From: JAIBJN01 sp963830885
GTDB lineage: Bacteria; Actinomycetota; Thermoleophilia; Gaiellales; Gaiellaceae
Direction of reading: 5' to 3'
Length of the DNA: 64,000 bases
Assembly: GCA_963830885.1 (NCBI GenBank)
Contig: CAWHOA010000027.1
Span: forward strand, 93,933-157,932
The notes beneath the pieces are model-generated. The model had not been told where the DNA came from. It ran no database searches and worked only from the letters and a program-made list of their open reading frames with translations. Position numbers and translations under genes: made by a program. Positions 52,246 through 60,904 of the stretch are shown piece after piece; the first letter of the stretch is position 1, and every line of letters starts with the position of its first letter.

Positions 52246-53105
52246 ACGCTCCTAAAGGAGTCCCAGCCGGCGAGCCCCTCGGGCTCGACGCCGGAGCCCT
52301 CGACGCAGCGTCCCACGACCGGAAAGCCGAGCGCCTGCGCGTCCTGCGGCGCGAGCACGGCGAGCAGCTCGTAGTCCTCGCCCAGCGTCCAGAACGGCAG
52401 GTCGGCCACCTCCTCGATCCGCGCGGCCCGCGGAACGGCGTCGGAGTCGAGCACGATCCGGCAGCCCGAGCGCTCCGCAATCCGGGCCGCGTCGCCGGCC
52501 AGGCCGTCCGAAAGATCGACCAGCGCGTGCGCGACCGGCGCGAGCCGGCGACCCTCCACCAGCCGGAGCGGCGGGCGCCGGTGACGCTCCACGAGCTCGT
52601 CGAAGCCCGACAGGCCCTCGCGTAGCGCATGGAGTCCGGCCGCCGCGCCGCCGAGCGGGCCCGTGACGACCAGGACGTCGCCGGGCACGGCGCCCGCGCG
52701 CCCGGGGACGCGCTCGCTCCGCCCCACGGCGGTGACCGTGAGCACGAGCAGCCCGGCACGGGTCGTGTCGCCCCCCGAGACCGGCACGCCGGGCTCGTTC
52801 AACCCGGCGTAGAGCTCCGCTATCGCCTCGGCGTCCACGTCCTCGGGCAGAGCCAGCGCGACGAGCAGCGCCTCGGGCTCCGCGCCCAGGGCGGCGAGGT
52901 CGCTCAAGTTGACGGCAGCGGCCTTGTAGCCGAGGTCGCGCCAGGACGTCCACTCGCGGCGGAAGTGCACGCCCTCGACCAGCGTGTCCTGCGTGACGAC
53001 GACGCCGTCGGCGAGGACGGCGCCCTCGGCGTCCTGGCCGCGGACGAGCCCGCGGCGCTCGAGCTCAGCGAGGAGCCCGAACTCCCCGAGCTCCGACAGC
53101 CTCAA
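52242..53105 (-). CDS. thiL: Thiamine-monophosphate kinase
   Basis: A 287-residue ThiL, phosphorylating TMP to the active cofactor TPP. Blocks: LRLSELGEFGLLAELERRGL at the N-terminus, LVEGVHFRREWTSWRDLGYKAAAVNLSDLAALGAEP, GGDTTRAG, LVVTGPLGGAAAGL and DLSDGLAGDAARIAERS. Start is TTG 53105 (first residue of the LRLSELGEF block), 41 bases inside the end of thiD. Confidence 0.92.
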   Translation of the reverse strand: MRLSELGEFGLLAELERRGLVRGQDAEGAVLADGVVVTQDTLVEGVHFRREWTSWRDLGYKAAAVNLSDLAALGAEPEALLVALALPEDVDAEAIAELYAGLNEPGVPVSGGDTTRAGLLVLTVTAVGRSERVPGRAGAVPGDVLVVTGPLGGAAAGLHALREGLSGFDELVERHRRPPLRLVEGRRLAPVAHALVDLSDGLAGDAARIAERSGCRIVLDSDAVPRAARIEEVADLPFWTLGEDYELLAVLAPQDAQALGFPVVGRCVEGSGVEPEGLAGWDSFRSV

Positions 53106-53877
53106 GGTGGAAGACGTCGACCGGGCCGGAGCCTGCACCGAGATCTGCCAGACCGTTGCGGACCGCCTCGGAGGCGATCGCCGCGGCGCCGCGTGCGGCC
53201 TCCTCCAGCGGCTCGCCGCGCGCCAGCAGGGCGGCCAGGCTGGCGGAATGGGTGCAGCCGGCGCCGTGGGTCGCCTCGTCGCCGTAGCGCTCGACCGGGA
53301 TGGCGACGTGGCGCTCGCCGTCGAAGAGCCAGTCCACCGGCTCGGCACCGTGCCCGCCCGTCACGATCACCGCGGGCGCGCCCAGCTCGTGCAGCGCCTC
53401 GGCGAGCGCCCGGCGATCGGCCTCGTCCGAGTAGGAGAGCCCGAGCAGCGCGCAGGCCTCGTGGAGATTCGGCGTCACGACGGTCGCGAGCGGGAAGAGC
53501 TCCTCGACGAGGACGCCCACGGCGTCGTCCTCGAGCAGCTTCGCGCCCGAGGCGGCGACCATGACGGGGTCGACCACGAGGGGCGTCTCGTGGTCGCGCA
53601 GGAAGTCGGCGACGACCTCGATGATGCGCGCGCTGAAGAGCATCCCGGTCTTCGCCGCGTCGACTCCGATGTCGTCGAAGACCGCATCGAGCTGGGCGCG
53701 CGCGAACGCCGGCGGCGCCTCGTGGACTGCCGTAACGGACGTCGTGCTCTGGGCGGTGAGCGCCACGATCGCGCTCATGCCGTGGCAGCCGAGCGCGGCG
53801 AACGCCTTCAGGTCCGCCTGGATCCCCGCACCCCCGCCCGAGTCCGAGGTCGCGATGGTGAGGCAGCGGGGTACCAC
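53065..53877 (-). CDS. thiD: Hydroxymethylpyrimidine (phosphate) kinase
   Basis: A 270-residue ribokinase-family HMP/HMP-P kinase: TIATSDSGGGAGIQADLKAF, CHGMSAIVALTAQ, KTGMLFSARIIEVVA, LVVDPVMVAASGAKLL, VVTPNLHEACALLG, VIVTGGHG and THGAGCTHSASLAALLARGE (catalytic Asp replaced in the common GTGC motif by GAGC, with the base elsewhere). Supplies HMP-PP for thiamine. GTG start; divergent from the helicase gene. Confidence 0.9.
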   Translation of the reverse strand: MVPRCLTIATSDSGGGAGIQADLKAFAALGCHGMSAIVALTAQSTTSVTAVHEAPPAFARAQLDAVFDDIGVDAAKTGMLFSARIIEVVADFLRDHETPLVVDPVMVAASGAKLLEDDAVGVLVEELFPLATVVTPNLHEACALLGLSYSDEADRRALAEALHELGAPAVIVTGGHGAEPVDWLFDGERHVAIPVERYGDEATHGAGCTHSASLAALLARGEPLEEAARGAAAIASEAVRNGLADLGAGSGPVDVFHLEAVGARGVRAPR

Positions 53878-53890
53878 GGAGACCGAAAGC

Positions 53891-53896
53891 TAGCAT
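53891..53896 (+). promoter_or_regulatory. Leaderless-type -10 element of mrfA-like helicase
   Basis: TAGCAT, then CGGCCC and ATG 53903. On the other strand TAGCTT lies nine bases before the thiD GTG, so the two -10 elements nearly overlap in a 25-base divergent gap. Confidence 0.55.
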
Positions 53897-53902
53897 CGGC
53901 CC

Positions 53903-56143
53903 ATGGCGGTCGTGACCTGGGAGGGTCTGCTCGAGGGCGAGGAGCTCGCCTACCTGACCGAGGTGACGGGCCAGGATCCGCGAACGGTGGCGCTGCCGGA
54001 GCTCCACCCGAAGCTCGAGGCGGCGCTCAGGGCCCGGGGGGTCGAGAGCCTCTTCGCCCACCAGGCGGAATCGCTCGCGGCCGCGCGGCGCGGCGAGCAC
54101 GTCGTCGTGGCGACGGGGACCGCGAGCGGGAAGACGCTGGCGTTCAACCTCCCCGTCCTCGACGCGCTCGCGGCGGAGCCGAAGCTGCGCGCGCTCTACC
54201 TCTACCCGACGAAGGCGCTCGCCCAGGACCAGGCGCGCTCGCTGGCCGAGCTGGCCGTCCCCCGCGTGAAGCCGGCGATCTACGACGGCGACACGGAGCA
54301 CGAGCGCCGTTGGCAGATCCGCAAGTGGGCGAACGCGATCCTGACCAATCCGGACATGCTCCACGTGGGCGTGCTCCCCCATCACGACCGCTGGGCCGAC
54401 GTCCTCTCGAACCTCCGCTACGTCGTGGTCGACGAGGCGCACGTCTACCGCGGCGTCTTCGGGTCCCACGTCGGCAACGTGCTCCGGCGGCTCCGGCGCG
54501 CGGCGCGAATCTACGGCGCCGACCCGCAGTTCCTGCTCGCCTCGGCGACGATCGCCAACCCGGGTGAGCTGGCACGCTCCCTGCTCGGCGTGGACGTCAC
54601 CGTGGTCGACGCCGACGCGGCGCCTCGCGCGGCGCGCACGATCGCCTTCTGGAACCCGCCGGTGCTCGACGAGGCCCTCCAGCTCCGCGCCAGCGCGCTC
54701 GGGGAAGGCGCGCGGCTCCTCGCCGAGCTGGTCTCGCGCGGCCTGCGGACGATCTGCTTCGCCAAGAGCCGCAAGGCCGTCGAGCTGATTCACCGCTTTG
54801 CCTCCGAGCGCCTCGACGCGGAGACCGCGGCGCGGCTCTCGCCCTACCGCGCCGGCTACACGCCCGCCCAGCGGCGGGAGGTCGAGCGGCGCCTGGTCGA
54901 GGGGGAGCTGCTCGGCGTCACGGCCACCGACGCACTCGAGCTCGGCATCGACATCGGCCTCCTCGACTGCGCCATCTCGGTCGGGTTCCCGGGAACGGTC
55001 GCCAGCCTACGCCAGCAGTGGGGACGCGCCGGGCGGCGCAGCCACGGGCTTGCGGTGCTCGTGGCCAGCGAGGACGCGCTCGACCAGTTCTTCATGCGCG
55101 AGCCCGAGGCGCTGTTGGGCCGGCGGGTCGAGGCCGCCATCCTCGACCACGCCAACCCCCGGATCCTCGACGGCCACGTCCTCTCGGCCGCCTTCGAGGC
55201 GCCGCTCGACGAACGTGACCGCGACACGCTCGGCGACGCGGCCCTGGAGCGGGCGGAGGCACTGGTCGTGGGCGGGGAGCTGCGCAAGACGCCCGCGGGC
55301 ATCGTCTGGGCCGGGCGTGACTATCCGGCCGGCCGCGTCGCGCTGCGCTCCGCCAGCCCGGAGTCGATCGCGGTGATCGAAGCGGCGACGGGCTCCGTCC
55401 TCGGCCTCGTCGAGCTCGAGCGCGCCTTCTCGACGGTGCACGAGGGCGCCGTCTACCTCCACCTCGGAGAGTCGTACCGCGTCCTGGAGCTCGATCTCGC
55501 GTCCCGTGCGGCCCTGGTCGAGGGCTTCTCCGCCGACTACTACACCCAGGCGAAGAAGGAGACGACGACCGCGATCGAGGAGGCCGAGCTCTCGGCGCGG
55601 CAGCTCGGGATGGAGACCTTCTTCGGGAGAGTCAGCGTCACGGAGCAGGTGATCGCCTACCAGCGGAAGTCGATCCGCGACCAGGCGACGCTGGAGCTGG
55701 TCACGCTCGACCTGCCGGCGACGACGTTCGAGACGGAGGCGATCTGGTACGTCCCCTCGGAGGCTCACCTCGACGGGCTCGAGCCGCTGCCGAAGCTCCT
55801 CGGCTCGCTCCACGCCGCCGAGCACGCGATGATCGCCATCCTCCCGCTCTGGGCCATGTGCGACCGCTGGGACATCGGCGGGCTCTCGACGAACCTCCAC
55901 TTCCAGACCGGCCGCCCGACCGTCTTCGTGTACGACGGCCACCCCGGCGGCGTCGGGATCGCCCGCCGCGGCTATGACGAGCTGGAGGGCTGGGTCGGCG
56001 ACACCGAGCGGCTCCTCGCCGGCTGCAGGTGCTCCGACGGCTGCCCGTCCTGCGTCCAGTCGCCGAAGTGCGGCAACCTCAACGAGTTCCTGGACAAGGC
56101 AGGAGCGCTCGCGCTCCTGCGCCGCATGCTCGCGTCGGGCTAG
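53903..56143 (+). CDS. DEXH helicase with MZB domain, MrfA/YprA-like
   Basis: A 746-residue SF2 helicase. RecA1: HQAESLAAARRGEHVVVATGTASGKT (Walker A), YLYPTKALAQDQ, VVVDEAHVYRGVFGSH (DEVH-type box), LLASATIANP. RecA2: TICFAKSRKAVELI, LLGVTATDALELGIDIG, RQQWGRAGRR. The C-terminal DUF1998/MZB region ends with a cysteine cluster (Cys 708, 710, 714, 717, 723) expected to bind zinc. In Bacillus MrfA repairs mitomycin-type DNA damage together with an MrfB nuclease; no MrfB-like gene is adjacent here. Confidence 0.9.
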   Translation: MAVVTWEGLLEGEELAYLTEVTGQDPRTVALPELHPKLEAALRARGVESLFAHQAESLAAARRGEHVVVATGTASGKTLAFNLPVLDALAAEPKLRALYLYPTKALAQDQARSLAELAVPRVKPAIYDGDTEHERRWQIRKWANAILTNPDMLHVGVLPHHDRWADVLSNLRYVVVDEAHVYRGVFGSHVGNVLRRLRRAARIYGADPQFLLASATIANPGELARSLLGVDVTVVDADAAPRAARTIAFWNPPVLDEALQLRASALGEGARLLAELVSRGLRTICFAKSRKAVELIHRFASERLDAETAARLSPYRAGYTPAQRREVERRLVEGELLGVTATDALELGIDIGLLDCAISVGFPGTVASLRQQWGRAGRRSHGLAVLVASEDALDQFFMREPEALLGRRVEAAILDHANPRILDGHVLSAAFEAPLDERDRDTLGDAALERAEALVVGGELRKTPAGIVWAGRDYPAGRVALRSASPESIAVIEAATGSVLGLVELERAFSTVHEGAVYLHLGESYRVLELDLASRAALVEGFSADYYTQAKKETTTAIEEAELSARQLGMETFFGRVSVTEQVIAYQRKSIRDQATLELVTLDLPATTFETEAIWYVPSEAHLDGLEPLPKLLGSLHAAEHAMIAILPLWAMCDRWDIGGLSTNLHFQTGRPTVFVYDGHPGGVGIARRGYDELEGWVGDTERLLAGCRCSDGCPSCVQSPKCGNLNEFLDKAGALALLRRMLASG

Positions 56144-56176
56144 GAGGAGTTGGCGGAACGCCGCTCGGACTCCTAG
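56140..56176. terminator. Hairpin at convergent gene ends, truncated copy of the structured repeat
   Basis: CTAGGAG at the left and CTCCTAG at the right flank a short stem (GGCG-GAA-CGCC inside). The left half, TAGGAGGAGTTGGCGGAAC, resembles the left end of repeat copies 1 and 2, and the right half their right end, so it looks like the same element with its middle missing. It contains the stop codons of both convergent genes and probably terminates both. Confidence 0.6.
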
Positions 56177-56349
56177 CGGGAGCGTGGCGGGCGCCGCACC
56201 AGCTCGCCGCCGCAGTTGGGGCAGATCGAGGCCATCGCGTCCGCGCACGACGGACAGAACGTGCACTCGAAGCTGCAGATCCGCGCCTCGCCGTCCGCGG
56301 CGAGCGGCGCGCCGCAGCGTTCGCACTCGGTGCGCATCTCCAGGGCCAC
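56173..56349 (-). CDS. DUF1272-type zinc-ribbon small protein
   Basis: A 58-residue protein with four Cys pairs: RTECERCGAPL, ARICSFECTFCPSCADAM and SICPNCGGELVRRP. This is the DUF1272 pattern (SFECTFC is characteristic) and suggests two zinc knuckles. Function unknown. GTG 56349 start; two bases after the LOG-like gene on the same strand. Confidence 0.8.
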   Translation of the reverse strand: MALEMRTECERCGAPLAADGEARICSFECTFCPSCADAMASICPNCGGELVRRPPRSR

Positions 56350-56351
56350 GG

Positions 56352-56801
56352 CTAGCGCGCCCCCACCAGGTCGAGGACGAGCTCGACGGCCTCCGCCGGC
56401 GTCGACGCGTGCTCGATCCCCTCGCCCTCGACGCCTGGTCCCTGGCCGAGCACCACGACCGGGCGGCCGAGGACGCGGGCATACGAGATCTCCGCCGCCG
56501 TTCCCCAGCGGCCGCCCACGGCGACCGCCGCCTCGCAGGAGGCGACAACAGCGAGGTTTCGCGCATGGCCCGTCCCGGTAGCGACTGCAAAGTCGATCCA
56601 GCGGTTGGCGTCGCGGGCGCTCTCGCCGGGAAGGATTCCGACCGTGGTCCCGCCGGCCTCCTTCGCACCGCGCGCCGCCGCCTCCATGACCTCGCCCAAG
56701 CCCCCACACACGACCACGCAGCCGCGCTCCGCCAGCAGGCGGCCAACCTCTGCCGCCTCGGCGGCCCACTCGACGCCGCTGCCGATCACCGCGATCTGCA
56801 C
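56352..56801 (-). CDS. LOG-like (TIGR00725-type) nucleotide-binding protein
   Basis: A 149-residue Rossmann-like protein: QIAVIGSGVEWAAEAAEVGR, VVCGGLGEVMEAAARGAKEA, GGTTVGILPGES, AVAVGGRWGTAAEISYA. The GGRWGTAAE block corresponds to the PGGxGTxxE motif of lysine-decarboxylase-like/LOG proteins. May be a nucleoside-monophosphate phosphoribohydrolase relative. GTG 56801, with TATCAT seven bases upstream. Confidence 0.8.
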   Translation of the reverse strand: MQIAVIGSGVEWAAEAAEVGRLLAERGCVVVCGGLGEVMEAAARGAKEAGGTTVGILPGESARDANRWIDFAVATGTGHARNLAVVASCEAAVAVGGRWGTAAEISYARVLGRPVVVLGQGPGVEGEGIEHASTPAEAVELVLDLVGAR

Positions 56802-56808
56802 GGAGCCG

Positions 56809-56814
56809 ATGATA
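56809..56814 (-). promoter_or_regulatory. Leaderless-type -10 element of the LOG-like gene
   Basis: TATCAT (56814-56809), seven bases before GTG 56801. It overlaps the A of the divergent NDH-2 start codon; only 12 bases separate the two start codons. Confidence 0.5.
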
Positions 56815-58127
56815 TGACTGGCGAGGTGACGACTCGCACCGCGCGCGGCGGGACCCTCGTCCTCGGCGGCGGCTTCGCGGGCGCCTACGTCGCCCGGCTC
56901 GTCGGCTCGACCGGCTCGACGATCGTCAGTCCCGAGAACTTCATGCTCTACACGCCGATGCTCCCGGAGGCGGCGTCCGGGACGCTCGAGCCGCGCCACG
57001 TCGTCGTCCCGCTCCGGGTCATGTGCCCGCACGCGGAGCTCCTCCTCGGGCGCGCGACGTCGCTGGACGAGGGGAATCGCCGCGTCCATGTCGTCTCCGC
57101 CGAACGGGAGCTGGAGGTAGAGGTTGAGTACGAACAGCTCGTCGTCACTCTCGGCGCCATCTCGCGCTCCCTGCCGATTCCCGGCCTCGCGGAGCACGCA
57201 CTCGGCTTCAAGTCGCTCGCCGACGCGATCTACCTCCGCAACCACGTCCTGCGCGAGCTCGAGGCTGCCGCTGCCGACCGCGAGAACGCGGAGCGCCACC
57301 TGACCTTCGTGTTCGTCGGCGCGGGCTACGCGGGCGTGGAGGCGCTCGGCGAGCTCTCCGACCTCGTGCGCGACGCGCTCCGCTACTACCCCGTGCTGAA
57401 GGGAGCGCCGCAGCACTGGGTGCTGGTCGACGCGGCGCCGGCGATCCTCCCGGAGATCCCGCGGCAGCTCGGCGCGTACGCGGCCCGCGAGCTAGCGAAG
57501 CGCGGCGTCGACATCCGGGTCTCGACGACGCTCGACTCCCTCGACGCCGAGAGCGCGACCCTGTCGGACGGGACGCGCCTCGAGACGCACACGCTCGTGT
57601 GGACGGCGGGCGTCAAGGCGCACCCGATCGTCTCCGAGTTCGGCCTCCCGCTCGACGAGCGCGGCCGGGTGATCGTCGGGCCGACCCTCCAGGTCGAGGG
57701 CCGCGAGAACGTGTGGGCGCTCGGCGACTGCGCTCGCGTTCCCAACGAGGCGACGCCTGACAAGTTCGATCCGCCCACGTGCCAGCATGCGCTCCGCCAG
57801 GCCCGCCGACTGGCCAAGAACCTGAAGGGCGACGTGAAGCCCTACCGCTACCGCGAGCTCGGCCAGGTGGCGACACTCGGGCGCTACAAAGGGATCGCGG
57901 ACGTCGTCGGCCTGCGCTTCCGCGGGTTCATCGGCTGGTTCGTGACCCGGACGTACCACCTCTTCCAGCTGCCGCTCGTCTCCCGGAAGCTGCGTGTGGT
58001 CCTCGACTGGACGGTGGCCCTCTTCTTTCGCCGGGACATCGCCGAGCTCTCGATGCTCGGTCACCCCGCCACGCTCGGGGAGGGCGGGGAGCGCCCGTCG
58101 CCGGGCGCTCCCCCTCCCAGCCTCTAA
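56814..58127 (+). CDS. Type II NADH dehydrogenase-like FAD oxidoreductase
   Basis: A 437-residue two-dinucleotide-binding flavoprotein: GTLVLGGGFAGAYVARLVG (FAD), FVFVGAGYAGVEALGELSDL (NADH site), LVWTAGVKAHPI and NVWALGDCARVPN, then a C-terminal amphipathic region (GFIGWFVTRTYHLFQLPLVSRKLRVV) for membrane binding. Transfers electrons from NADH to quinone without proton pumping, feeding the respiratory chain that ends in the caa3 oxidase. ATG 56814. Confidence 0.88.
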   Translation: MTGEVTTRTARGGTLVLGGGFAGAYVARLVGSTGSTIVSPENFMLYTPMLPEAASGTLEPRHVVVPLRVMCPHAELLLGRATSLDEGNRRVHVVSAERELEVEVEYEQLVVTLGAISRSLPIPGLAEHALGFKSLADAIYLRNHVLRELEAAAADRENAERHLTFVFVGAGYAGVEALGELSDLVRDALRYYPVLKGAPQHWVLVDAAPAILPEIPRQLGAYAARELAKRGVDIRVSTTLDSLDAESATLSDGTRLETHTLVWTAGVKAHPIVSEFGLPLDERGRVIVGPTLQVEGRENVWALGDCARVPNEATPDKFDPPTCQHALRQARRLAKNLKGDVKPYRYRELGQVATLGRYKGIADVVGLRFRGFIGWFVTRTYHLFQLPLVSRKLRVVLDWTVALFFRRDIAELSMLGHPATLGEGGERPSPGAPPPSL

Positions 58128-60904
58128 CTGAACCGGAAGAACGCGCGGTGCTGCTTGCCGTCGTCGCGCGTGACGACGACCTCGCGGCACGTGCCCGCCC
58201 ACTCCGCAAGCGGCTTCCACGGATAGTTGAAGACGCCGTTCGCGTTCACGGTCAGCGGCGAGTTGCCGGCCGTCTGCGTGTTCACCGGAAGCTCCCTCGG
58301 CGTCACGAACGCCCCCGAGCTCGGCACCCGCAGCGTCGCGCAGTCCACCCGGCGGGAGAACGGCGAGCCGCTGTTCGCGAGGACGTCCAGGCCCTTGTAA
58401 CCGTCCGCCGTGAACCTCAGCGGCACCGCCTCGTCCACATCCACCTCGTTCAGGGTGCCGTACGGCTGTGTGACCGGGCTCAGGAACCCACGCCGGCAGT
58501 CCGGATGCGTGTCGAACGCCTCGGTGTTGTCGTTGCGGTTCGTCGTCCCCTGCTCGGCGCTGAAGCCCAGGCCGCGGCGGGAGAACGACGCCCACACCGT
58601 GCAGGTGTCCTCGCCGCCGAGTGCCTCCGCCGCCGCGACGATCGCGCCGCGGGCGACGACGAGGCCGGGGCCGCAGCCCTGCATCTTCAGGCCGTCGATC
58701 ACGTACTGGATGGCCCGGTTGTTGCCGCCCGAGTCCCAGGCGCCGTACACGTTCGGGTTGAACCCGTGCTTGTCGATCAGGTCCCAGTTCAGGTCCCACA
58801 GCGTGGCGGCCCAGCCGTGGCCGAGCCCGTGCGGGAGCGCGAGCGAGGTCCCGTTCAGCCACCCGTTCGTCTTGATGCTGTCGTAGGTGAACGGCTGGAT
58901 CGACATGTCGCGCGTGTAGGGGCGCGGGCGGATGCCGGCGCCGTGGCGGTCGTCCTGGAAGAGCGCGTACGTGCCCATGCCGCGCGGCTCGTTCGGGTCG
59001 TCCAATGCCGGGTCGAGCGTGAGCGTGATCGCGAGGTAGTCGCTCCATCCCTCGCCCGCCTGCTCGTTGCCGGTGAGGCAGTTCATGGTCTTCGGACCGC
59101 CCGTGAGGCGGTTGGAGACGCCGTGCCCGTACTCGTGGATGACGATCCCGCTGTCGAGGTCGCCGTCGTGTACAGGCGTCTGGCTGGGCCAGAGGTACAT
59201 CTGCATCCGCGGGCGGCCGCCGTCCGCGGCGGGGGTGGAGAAGTTGGCGTTGTTCGTGCCGCCTCCGTCCTGCGCCTCCGCCTGGACGTCGTCGCCGCCG
59301 ACGCCGCCGCGGCCGTAGTTGTTCACCTGGAAGTTCCCCGACGGCTCGTCGAACCCGTAGCCGTACAGGACGTCGTGGACGATGTTGTTCCAGTAGAAGA
59401 GGTTGGTGACGGCCGCGTCCCAGTAGTCGTGCGGGTGCTCGGTGAGGAGGTCGATCGGGAAGTCGAAGTCGAGACCCGGACCGCCCTCCGGCTCGGTCGG
59501 GTTCGGCTCGGGGACGCTCTTGACGCTCCCCGTCGCCGGAAGACCGGCCTTGATCGTGTTCCCGTCGTCGAGCGAGACCATGACCGACGGGATGACGATC
59601 GTCGGATCCGTGCCGCCCAGGATGATCGGCGCGCCTGCCACGTTGTTGACCACGACCACGGCTCCCGCGCCGGCGTCCTGTCCGTTCTTCACTTTGACGG
59701 TGAAGTTGCAGTTGCCGCGGTCGATGAGCGGAATCGCCCCCGCCGGCAGCGTGAACGCCTCGCAGCCGTCCGAGGTCGTCCCGACCCCGTCGTTGACCAC
59801 CACGAACGACCCAGAGACGCCCGCCTCGGTGGGCCTCGGACCGAACTCCGCGATTGCGGGGTCGTACGTGCCGGCCGCGGGCGACGGCGGGTCGACGACC
59901 ACAACTGGGAGGCCGCCCGTCGGCGCGTTGTCGTTGTTGAGGTCTGTGTACGCGTGCGCGTTGTTGCCGCGCGCGGTCGTGAACTCGGGACCGACGACGC
60001 CATCGGTGTCGTGCCAGCCGAACGGCGATGCGATCGAGTCGGCCGGGTTGCTTTCCAGCGTGCGCGGCCCGTCGTTCGGGCTCTCCTTTGGCAGCGCGAA
60101 GACCCGGTAGCTCGAACCGTCGATCACCGGGTTCGGCGACGAGACGATCGAGCCGCCCGAGCCGAGCGGCGAGCCGGATGCCGCGTCGCCGGAGCGGCTG
60201 AGCCTGCTCTCGAGGCCGGACCGGGTGTCGTGCGAGGTCCAGTCGGCCGAGTCGAGCAGCTCGCCGGTCGCGGCATCCACCGTCGCGTTCCAGAGATGCG
60301 AGCTGGCGGAGTCGTCGATCGTGAGCTGCCAGGCCAGGCGCAGCCCCTCCGCGGTGGGCTGCCAGCCCAGCCGAGCCGGGATCGGCTCGTCCGAGATCCC
60401 GCCGCCGGAGACGACCGTCTCTTGGGCGGCGCCGCCGCTTTGGCGGAGGACACGCAGGCCCGACGGATCCGCGAGGTCGAGCGCGTCGGCCGCCGCCTCG
60501 ACCGCCTCGGTCGCGTCGGTGTCCGCGTCGGCTGAACTCGCGGCGCGGAGGTCTCGCTCGAACGCGCCGGCAGCGAAGATGACCCGCCCGTCGGCGGCGA
60601 CGTTCACCGTCGCGTGGCCGCCGAAGACCTCGAGGCCCTGGAAGCGCTGGTTGAGGTTGACGTGGGTGACGCCGGAGTGAGCGCTCCTCAGCGTGCTCGT
60701 GGCGTAGAGGTCGGACACGTCGGCGCTCGTGACGCCGAGGTCCGCAGGATTCGCGTTGACGTAGGCGAGCGCGACCTCGAGCGCGTCGCCTGCTGCCGCT
60801 TGCTCAGCGGCCCGTGAGTCGGACGCCGACAGCGAGCTCGGCACGAGCACGAGTGCTGTCGTGGCGATCACCACGCAGAGCGCCCGGAAAGACTTCGTGG
60901 TCAT
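58124..60904 (-). CDS. Secreted M36 (fungalysin-type) metallopeptidase
   Basis: A 926-residue exported zinc protease. Signal peptide (FRALCVVIATTALVLVPSSL), FTP-like propeptide (GVTHVNLNQRFQGLEVFGGH), an inserted PA domain (~350-470, LIDRGNCNFTVKVKNGQDAGA), then the catalytic core with HEYGHGVSNRL (HExxH) and the downstream glutamate in EGWSDYLAI; C-terminal beta domain RRVDCATLRVPSSGA. M36 enzymes are best known from fungi but occur in soil actinobacteria. ATG 60904 follows GGAGGGGGACA, an excellent Shine-Dalgarno. Confidence 0.92.
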   Translation of the reverse strand: MTTKSFRALCVVIATTALVLVPSSLSASDSRAAEQAAAGDALEVALAYVNANPADLGVTSADVSDLYATSTLRSAHSGVTHVNLNQRFQGLEVFGGHATVNVAADGRVIFAAGAFERDLRAASSADADTDATEAVEAAADALDLADPSGLRVLRQSGGAAQETVVSGGGISDEPIPARLGWQPTAEGLRLAWQLTIDDSASSHLWNATVDAATGELLDSADWTSHDTRSGLESRLSRSGDAASGSPLGSGGSIVSSPNPVIDGSSYRVFALPKESPNDGPRTLESNPADSIASPFGWHDTDGVVGPEFTTARGNNAHAYTDLNNDNAPTGGLPVVVVDPPSPAAGTYDPAIAEFGPRPTEAGVSGSFVVVNDGVGTTSDGCEAFTLPAGAIPLIDRGNCNFTVKVKNGQDAGAGAVVVVNNVAGAPIILGGTDPTIVIPSVMVSLDDGNTIKAGLPATGSVKSVPEPNPTEPEGGPGLDFDFPIDLLTEHPHDYWDAAVTNLFYWNNIVHDVLYGYGFDEPSGNFQVNNYGRGGVGGDDVQAEAQDGGGTNNANFSTPAADGGRPRMQMYLWPSQTPVHDGDLDSGIVIHEYGHGVSNRLTGGPKTMNCLTGNEQAGEGWSDYLAITLTLDPALDDPNEPRGMGTYALFQDDRHGAGIRPRPYTRDMSIQPFTYDSIKTNGWLNGTSLALPHGLGHGWAATLWDLNWDLIDKHGFNPNVYGAWDSGGNNRAIQYVIDGLKMQGCGPGLVVARGAIVAAAEALGGEDTCTVWASFSRRGLGFSAEQGTTNRNDNTEAFDTHPDCRRGFLSPVTQPYGTLNEVDVDEAVPLRFTADGYKGLDVLANSGSPFSRRVDCATLRVPSSGAFVTPRELPVNTQTAGNSPLTVNANGVFNYPWKPLAEWAGTCREVVVTRDDGKQHRAFFRFS

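Noticed and set aside
57779..60535. Plus-strand open frame of 918 codons opposite the M36 peptidase
   Set aside because: Antisense shadow with no domains; the minus-strand M36 enzyme is complete.
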